Shown: piece by piece, positions 20,701-26,714 of the stretch | Numbering within the stretch: position 1 is the first letter of the stretch | Layout: every line of letters starts with the position of its first letter | NCBI GenBank assembly: GCA_039105265.1 | Contig: JAPFFF010000316.1 | Location: forward strand, 1 to 26,714 | Reading direction: 5' to 3' | DNA length: 26,714 bases | Source: Tritrichomonas musculus | Lineage: Eukaryota > Parabasalia > Tritrichomonadida > Tritrichomonadidae | Notes under the pieces: model-generated | Told to the model about the DNA's origin: nothing | The model's input: only the letters and a program-made list of their open reading frames with translations | The model's database searches: none | Position numbers and translations under genes: made by a program

Positions 20701-23700
20701 TAATCTTGTAGTTGTTTTGTTGATAATCTTGGAGTTGTTTTGTTGATAATCTTGTAGTTGTTTTGTTGATAATCTTGTAGTTGTTTTGTTGATAATCTTG
20801 TAGTTGCTTTGTTGATCATCTTGGAGTTGTTTTGTTGATAATCTTGCAGTTGCTTTGTTGATCATCTTGGAGTTTCTTTGTTGATCATCTTGGATTTGTT
20901 TTGTAGATCATCTTGTAGTTGTTTTGTTGATCATCTTGTAGTTTCTTTGTTGATCATCTTGGAGTTGCTTTGTTGATCATCTTGTAGTTGCTTTGTTGAT
21001 CATCTTGTATTTGTTTTGTTGATCTTCTTGTAGTTGTTTTGTTGATCATCTTGTAGTTGTTTTGTTGATCATCTTGTAGTTGCTTTGTTGATCATCTTGT
21101 ATTTGTTTTGTTGATCTTCTTGTAGTTGTTTTGTTGATCATCTTGTATTTGTTTTGTTGATCTTCTTGTAGTTGTTTTGTTGATCATCTTGTAGTTGTTT
21201 TGTTGATCATCTTGTAGTTGTTTTGTTGATCATCTTGGAGTTTCTTTGTTGATCATCTTGGAGTTGCTTTGTTGATCATCTTGTAGTTGTTTTGTTGATC
21301 ATCTTGAAGTTGTTTTGTTGATCATCTTGTAGTTGTTTTGTTGATCTTCTTGGAGTTGTTTTGTTGATTATCTTGTAGTTTCTTTGTTGATCATCTTGTA
21401 GTTGTTTTGTTGATCATCTTGGAGTTGTTTTGTTGATAATCTTGTAGTTGCTTTGTTGATCATCTTGGAGTTTCTTTGTTGATCATCTTGGATTTGTTTT
21501 GTTGATCATCTTGTAGTTGTTTTGTTGATCATCTTGTAGTTTCTTTGTTGATCATCTTGGAGTTGCTTTGTTGATAATCTTGTAGTTGTTTTGTTGATCA
21601 TCTTGGAGTTTCTTTGTTGATTATCTTGGATTTGTTTTGTTGATCATCTTGTAGTTGTTTTGTTGATAATCTTGTATTTGTTTTGTTGATCATCTTGTAG
21701 TTTCTTTGTAGATCATCTTGTAGTTGTTTTGTTGATCATCTTGGAGTTTCTTTGTTGATAATCTTGTATTTGCTTTGTTGATAATCTTGTAGTTGTTTTG
21801 TTGATCATCTTGGAGTTTCTTTGTTGATCATCTTGGAGTTTCTTTGTTGATAATCCTGTAGTTGTTTTGTATATTATCTTGGAGTTGTTTTGTTGATAAT
21901 CTTGTAGTTGTTTTGTTGATAATCTTGTAGTTGTTTTGTTGATCATCTTGGAGTTTCTTTGTTGATCATCTTGGATTTGTTTTGTTGATCATCTTGTAGT
22001 TGTTTTGTTGATAATCTTGTATTTGTTTTGTTGATCATCTTGTAGTTTCTTTGTAGATCATCTTGGAGTTTCTTTGTTGATAATCTTGTATTTGCTTTGT
22101 TGATAATCTTGTAGTTGTTTTGTTGATCATCTTGGAGTTTCTTTGTTGATCATCTTGGATTTGTTTTGTTGATCATCTTGTAGTTGTTTTGTTGATAATC
22201 TTGGAGTTTCTTTGTTGATAATCTTGGAGTTTCTTTGTAGATCATCTTGTAGTTGTTTTGTTGATCATCTTGGAGTTTCTTTGTTGATAATCTTGTATTT
22301 GCTTTGTTGATAATCTTGTAGTTGTTTTGTTGATCATCTTGGAGTTTCTTTGTTGATCATCTTGGAGTTTCTTTGTTGATCATCTTGGAGTTTCTTTGTT
22401 GATAATCCTGTAGTTGTTTTGTATATTATCTTGGAGTTGTTTTGTTGATAATCTTGTAGTTGTTTTGTTGATAATCTTGGAGTTGTTTTGTTGATAATCT
22501 TGTAGTTGTTTTGTTGATAATCTTGGAGTTGTTTTGTTGATAATCTTGCAGTTGCTTTGTTGATCATCTTGGAGTTTCTTTGTTGATCATCTTGGATTTG
22601 TTTTGTAGATCATCTTGTAGTTGTTTTGTTGATCATCTTGTAGTTTCTTTGTTGATCATCTTGGAGTTGCTTTGTTGATCATCTTGTAGTTGCTTTGTTG
22701 ATCATCTTGTATTTGTTTTGTTGATCTTCTTGTAGTTGTTTTGTTGATCATCTTGTATTTGTTTTGTTGATCTTCTTGTAGTTGTTTTGTTGATCATCTT
22801 GTAGTTGTTTTGTTGATCATCTTGTAGTTGTTTTGTTGATCATCTTGGAGTTTCTTTGTTGATCATCTTGGAGTTGCTTTGTTGATCATCTTGTAGTTGT
22901 TTTGTTGATCATCTTGAAGTTGTTTTGTTGATCATCTTGTAGTTGTTTTGTTGATCTTCTTGGAGTTGTTTTGTTGATTATCTTGTAGTTTCTTTGTTGA
23001 TCATCTTGTAGTTGTTTTGTTGATCATCTTGGAGTTTCTTTGTTGATAATCTTGTATTTGCTTTGTTGATAATCTTGTAGTTGTTTTGTTGATCATCTTG
23101 GATTTGTTTTGTTGATCATCTTGTAGTTGTTTTGTTGATCATCTTGTAGTTTCTTTGTTGATCATCTTGGAGTTGCTTTGTTGATAATCTTGTAGTTGTT
23201 TTGTTGATCATCTTGGAGTTTCTTTGTTGATCATCTTGGATTTGTTTTGTTGATCATCTTGTAGTTGTTTTGTTGATAATCTTGTATTTGTTTTGTTGAT
23301 CATCTTGTAGTTTCTTTGTAGATCATCTTGTAGTTGTTTTGTTGATCATCTTGGAGTTTCTTTGTTGATAATCTTGTATTTGCTTTGTTGATAATCTTGT
23401 AGTTGTTTTGTTGATCATCTTGGAGTTTCTTTGTTGATCATCTTGGATTTGTTTTGTTGATCATCTTGTAGTTGTTTTGTTGATAATCTTGGAGTTTCTT
23501 TGTTGATAATCTTGGAGTTTCTTTGTAGATCATCTTGTAGTTGTTTTGTTGATCATCTTGGAGTTTCTTTGTTGATAATCTTGTATTTGCTTTGTTGATA
23601 ATCTTGTAGTTGTTTTGTTGATCATCTTGGAGTTTCTTTGTTGATCATCTTGGAGTTGTTTTGTTGATAATCTTGTAGTTGTTTTGTTGATAATCTTGGA

Positions 23701-23873
23701 GTTGTTTTGTTGATAATCTTGTAGTTGTTTTGTTGATAATCTTGTAGTTGTTTTGTTGATAATCTTGTAGTTGTTTTGTTGATAATCTTGTAGTTGTTTT
23801 GTTGATAATCTTGGAGTTGCTTTGTTGATAATCTTGGAGTTGCTTTGTTGATAATCTTGTAGTTGTTTTGTAT
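11710..23873. repeat. Minisatellite: ~529 tandem units of 23 bp
   Basis: The core of the unit is GTTGATCATCTTGTAG with a T-rich remainder (for example 12237-12259). The anchor word TTGTTGA falls at 11724, 12782 and 23822; the differences, 1,058 and 12,098, are exactly 46 and 526 units, so there is no net insertion or deletion from end to end. Variation is by substitution at a few positions: GATCATC/GATAATC/GATTATC/GATCTTC; TTGTAG/TTGGAG/TTGGAT/TTGTAT/TTGAAG/TTGCAG; TTTTG/CTTTG; and a rare unit with TTTTGTATATTATC. The plus strand is rich in T and G and poor in C. Larger blocks are duplicated within it. Because 23 is not a multiple of 3, each of the three codon frames cycles through three units, giving a 23-residue periodicity broken by TGA wherever GATCATC falls in the wrong phase. 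Confidence 0.97.
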
Positions 23874-23995
23874 GTAAAATTAAACCAAGTTTTGATAATC
23901 CTACGGAATTGTTCTTTCAATCTTTCTACATTTTGTATGTAAAATTAAACCAAATTTTGATAAGCCTACGGAATTGTTCTTTCAATTTTGCCACT
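23866..23995. repeat. Two tandem copies of a 65-bp sequence at the satellite boundary
   Basis: TTTTGTATGTAAAATTAAAC starts at 23866 and again at 23931, followed both times by CCTACGGAATTGTTCTTTCAA. The copies differ at only a few positions before their 3' ends diverge. The first copy grows directly out of the last 23-bp unit. Confidence 0.85.
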
Positions 23996-24065
23996 TTTAT
24001 TGTAAGGAATAGAATTATAAACTTTTTGAACAAAATTTGATAAAATTAAAAATATGATTTCATTC

Positions 24066-24095
24066 TTCTTTTTGCATCTAAAGATGCAAAAAGAA
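24066..24095. repeat. Perfect hairpin just 3' of the pogo-class transposase gene
   Basis: The 14-nt arms TTCTTTTTGCATCT and AGATGCAAAAAGAA are separated by two bases (24080-24081). In the transposase transcript the hairpin would begin about 17 nt after the stop codon. It may mark a 3' end or protect the RNA; that role is inferred. Confidence 0.75.
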
Positions 24096-24112
24096 TAGAT
24101 TATTTGTGTAAT

Positions 24113-25672
24113 TCAAAAGTTCTTCTTCAACAAATCAAAGTTAACCTGTTTCAAAATTTTGTAACATAACAATTTAGATATTGATGATGAACAATTTTGT
24201 TCGAAACCTTCAAGATCAACAAAAGAAGCATTTTGTTTCACATAATGTCTAATTGTTTTGACTTCAAGAACATCTTTTTGACCAAATGAATCTAAAATAT
24301 ATCTCAGCAGAGAAATTCCATTATCGTCCTTAATAGAATCTTTTTCAATAACCTCTAATATCATTAATTTCTTTTTACTTTTCGTTGAACGATTGTACAA
24401 ACAAGTATGCATAATAGGTAAGTCATATTGATTGCATCCTTCCCAAACTTCTTCAAGATGTAATCTATCGAAAGACTCTTGAATAATATCAGGTTTTAAT
24501 TTTTCCCATGCAGCAATCATAAATCTGCGAGCATCGATAGTTGTTAAATTTTTCCCTTCTTTCAAAGAAGAACGAAGCATATGACTAATAAAAGCTTTGA
24601 TTATTGCAAATATTGTCGTATCTAACGGTTGATAAAGGTCGGTAAAACCTGCTGGTATATAATGCAATGTTATTCCTAATTCTTCAGCAATTTTTTTTGT
24701 GTTTTCACTTCTATGTGCACTAAAGATATCTAATATAATGTGTATTTCTTGATCTTGATTAAATTGAGATTTTATAAAATTTAAAATTGAATAAAATGTT
24801 TCATCATTTGTCCAACCTTTTGTAGAATAAGATGCTAAATGAGGGTGAACATCACCGAGCTGTGTATTAATAACAGCATCAGTTTCGCCTTTTGCAATAA
24901 ATTGCATTGGAAATTTAGCGCCATCTGCTCCAATTGCACACACTGCAGTTATTCTTTTTTTCTCACTAAATCCAACTGGAAGAGATACATCATCATTTCC
25001 TTTTGAGTGCCATATTTTTATATTTTTTGAATTTAGGAAAATTCCGGTTTCATCTATATTTATAATTTGAGTAAAAGATACTGTTTGAAATAAATTTTTC
25101 ATATCATCTATAAAATAATTAATATAAACGCTTGTTGTTGAAGGTCTCCTTTTCAAGTGACATATAAGTGATACAAAACCGTGCCGTTTTTTAAAATAGT
25201 ATATAAAACCTCTAGAAAAACTTATTAAAAAGTTTATGTTTTCGTCATTTGAGTGCTTTGTAAGATATGCATCGACAAGAATTTCAATACATTCAGAATC
25301 ATTAATAAAACAATGTTTCTGTATTTTTTCTGTTAAAATGAACTCAGCTATTGCATCTTCTTCATCTTCTGTAAAAATTCTTGCTTTGTTCCTAATTTGT
25401 TTAGATAATGGATTATATTCTGGGTTTAGCCTATAATTTGCTAACCATTTGTATAATGTTCTTTCTTTAAACCCAGTTTTTTTTGCAATTTTCGCAACAT
25501 CACCTTCAATATAATTGGAAAATATTTTCAATATTTTATCAACTGCATCTGGATAATTTTTATAGGATATATATGGACCTCTCTTAATGCATTGAGGTAT
25601 TGATTCGAACAATTCATTTTTTTCAATCCATTTTGCCCAAGAATTATTCATTTTAATAAATGGAATGACCAT
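24113..25672 (-). CDS. Pogo/Tigger-class (CENP-B-like, DDE_1) transposase, intact
   Basis: The protein is 519 residues from the first ATG (MVIPFIKMNNSW); a second ATG at 25651 gives 512 residues and sits 3' of TCATTCCATTTA (25657-25668), which resembles a trichomonad initiator, so either start is possible. Residues ~42-82 form a first helix-turn-helix of CENP-B/psq type. Residues ~97-167 resemble the second, CENPB-type helix-turn-helix, ending in the telling RGFIYYFKKRHGF. The catalytic core shows D207 in NIDETG, D315 in ILDIFSAH and D351 in YQPLD, with 35 residues between the last two. The YIPAGFTDLYQPLD block matches the family pattern around its third aspartate. The enzyme would cut and paste the 10791-25768 element via its CCCTCCTGCC ends. 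The frame has no internal stop. The C-terminal ~100 residues after the catalytic core are lysine-rich and I recognise no domain there. Confidence 0.93.
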   Translation of the reverse strand: MVIPFIKMNNSWAKWIEKNELFESIPQCIKRGPYISYKNYPDAVDKILKIFSNYIEGDVAKIAKKTGFKERTLYKWLANYRLNPEYNPLSKQIRNKARIFTEDEEDAIAEFILTEKIQKHCFINDSECIEILVDAYLTKHSNDENINFLISFSRGFIYYFKKRHGFVSLICHLKRRPSTTSVYINYFIDDMKNLFQTVSFTQIINIDETGIFLNSKNIKIWHSKGNDDVSLPVGFSEKKRITAVCAIGADGAKFPMQFIAKGETDAVINTQLGDVHPHLASYSTKGWTNDETFYSILNFIKSQFNQDQEIHIILDIFSAHRSENTKKIAEELGITLHYIPAGFTDLYQPLDTTIFAIIKAFISHMLRSSLKEGKNLTTIDARRFMIAAWEKLKPDIIQESFDRLHLEEVWEGCNQYDLPIMHTCLYNRSTKSKKKLMILEVIEKDSIKDDNGISLLRYILDSFGQKDVLEVKTIRHYVKQNASFVDLEGFEQNCSSSISKLLCYKILKQVNFDLLKKNF

Positions 25673-25733
25673 GTTATTCAAAAAGTTTTATTTTTGAATG
25701 ATATTAAAAAGTTATTATTTTCAAAGATATTTC

Positions 25734-25768
25734 AAAAAGTTTACTGCAAAATTATGTGGCAGGAGGGC
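25734..25768 (-). repeat. Right terminal inverted repeat of the pogo-class element
   Basis: This is the perfect 35-bp inverted partner of 10791-10825. It lies 62-83 bp upstream of the two candidate transposase start codons, so the promoter must be in or right next to the repeat. The next two bases outside are CA rather than the expected TA. Confidence 0.92.
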
Positions 25769-26418
25769 AAAAATAAGAGGTATTCACTTTGAGGATTTTG
25801 ACTGTATTTTTTAAAAAAAATATAAAAATTAAAACACATTTATTTAATAAATGATACATTAAAAATTGCAAAATTATTTATGCGCTAGTTTTTGAGAAAA
25901 TTCGATTTTATAAAAAAAATTATTTTTTTCAATGTTTATGAGCCATTCAAAACCGTAAAATATCGTAGAAAAAAATTGAAAGAAAAATGTTCCAAAATGC
26001 CACTTTAATTTTATTAAAAATTTTGAATATTTTTGTAATTATATGTACGTTAAAAAACGTTTATTTTTTATTTTGAGTCTAATAAATGAAACATATTTTC
26101 CAAAAAATTGGCCGCATAAAATCACTAATGCTTCTAGGAATAAATTCTCATGGCCAATATAATCATTATATTAAAGATGTAGAATCATATAAAGACAATT
26201 TTTGAAGTTATCATCTGTTTTTCTTTAAAAATGCTTTTTGGGTTTGAAAGTATGAAGAATGCAGATTTTGCAGTTTCTGAATTAGGAAATAATTAGAAAT
26301 TTTCATTTATTGTGACAATACTTTGGAATAATGAAGATATCCAAAATATATTCGATGTTATAAATAAAATGATATAATTATATTGTTAACTAAAATATGA
26401 TTTTTTCTTCAATTTAAT
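25769..26418. other. AT-rich noncoding DNA right of the pogo-class element
   Basis: No open frame, RNA gene or repeat was recognised. It should be the original flank of the pogo-class insertion, and it does not obviously continue any element seen on the left side. Confidence 0.55.
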
Positions 26419-26714
26419 TAAGCTTGTAAAATATACCCAAATGTAAAAAAAAGACCTGGTCTTGGTGATTCTTTCTGGTCTTTTGGCGATTTTAATAAAT
26501 CTTTTAAAAAGTTATTTCTTATGAATTATTAAAATAAAATGATTAAAAGATATTTGATTAAATAATAATTCAATTTACGAATCAATATTCAATAAATTCA
26601 ATGAATTTATTTAATTACTCGGCTATATATATTCATAAAAATATAAATACTATTAATATTTCAATGCATTATTTCAATGTATTATTTATTATTCGGCTAT
26701 ATATATTCATAAAA
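26419..26714. mobile_element. Second copy of the 864-bp MITE-like element, inverted, cut by the window edge
   Basis: It begins TAAGCTTGTAAA and is the reverse complement of 5103-5397 over its 296 visible bases, with about three substitutions and one single-base gap (roughly 1% divergence). It includes the GACCAGGTC hairpin and the 74-bp duplication. Its other end lies outside the window, so its target duplication cannot be checked. The low divergence points to recent spread. Confidence 0.88.

Larger units (their letters stand above)
10791..25768 (-). mobile_element. ~15-kb pogo/CENP-B-class transposon carrying a 12-kb minisatellite
   Basis: The ends are perfect 35-bp inverted repeats at 10791-10825 and 25734-25768, starting CCCTCCTGCCACATAA. 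An intact pogo-class transposase lies 62-83 bp inside the right end, depending on the start codon, and reads inward. The left outer dinucleotide is TA as expected for this group, but the right one is CA, so either one base has changed or the target duplication is not a simple TA. Without the 12.16-kb minisatellite (11710-23873) the element would be about 2.8 kb, an ordinary pogo size. The excess is therefore almost wholly the satellite, which lies 3' of the transposase gene. Confidence 0.88.

Noticed and set aside
11710-23873. Many near-identical 77-residue frames on the minus strand, as a tandem-repeat protein family
   Set aside because: They arise because a 23-bp unit gives a 23-residue cycle wherever GATAATC-type variants remove the TGA. 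Overlapping frames in two phases are equally open, and their starts follow unit variants rather than gene signals.
11710-23873. CRISPR-like array
   Set aside because: Units are head to tail with no unique spacers, and the surrounding sequence is eukaryotic.
25236-25436. Plus-strand frame opposite the pogo-class transposase
   Set aside because: It is a shadow of the transposase gene on the other strand, as are the plus- and minus-strand short frames overlapping 8705-9072 within the Tc1-like gene.
5103-26714. The 295-bp inverted pair (5103-5397 and 26419-26714) read as the long terminal repeats of one ~21-kb element
   Set aside because: The left copy is one end of a complete 864-bp element with its own target duplication and an empty-site control. 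The pair is two copies of a dispersed short element in opposite orientation.

Overview
The window looks like nuclear DNA from an AT-rich protist with short or no introns. A parabasalid of the Tritrichomonas/Trichomonas kind fits best: noncoding DNA is extremely AT-rich, DNA transposons are dense, no introns are visible, and a TAA stop codon overlaps a TAAA motif, as in trichomonad polyadenylation signals. The assignment is an inference; an Entamoeba-like amoeba is not excluded. Only one host gene is present: the 3' end of a TRAPPC10/C11-like trafficking gene at the left edge (2-1354). Almost everything else is a pile-up of DNA transposons and tandem repeats.

Layout. 1-1354: C-terminal 450 residues of the host protein. 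1355-3189: featureless AT-rich DNA. 3190-9870: apparent Tc1-like element with 56-bp inverted ends, TA on both sides and an intact DD34E transposase on the minus strand (8460-9545). Inside its left half sits a second element (3498-6487, 14-bp perfect inverted ends, 8-bp target duplication). That element carries a ~191-bp tandem array, which is itself split by a third element (4534-5397, 7-8 bp duplication). A second copy of the third element enters the window at the far right in the opposite orientation (26419 to the edge). 9953-10766: an 814-bp non-autonomous element with 21-bp perfect inverted ends between TTAA sites.

10791-25768: a ~15-kb pogo/CENP-B-class transposon with 35-bp perfect inverted ends and an intact DDD transposase on the minus strand (24113-25672). 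About 12.2 kb of it (11710-23873) is an uninterrupted minisatellite of roughly 529 units of 23 bp. The units stay in one 23-bp register from end to end, with only substitutions between them, and form higher-order blocks copied at multiples of 23 bp. This satellite array carried between the ends of a transposon is the most striking feature of the window.

How the parts relate. The two transposases should each act on the inverted ends that flank them; the shorter elements have no recognisable transposase and would depend on enzymes encoded elsewhere. The satellite lies directly 3' of the pogo-class transposase gene, separated from it by two 65-bp tandem copies and a strong hairpin.
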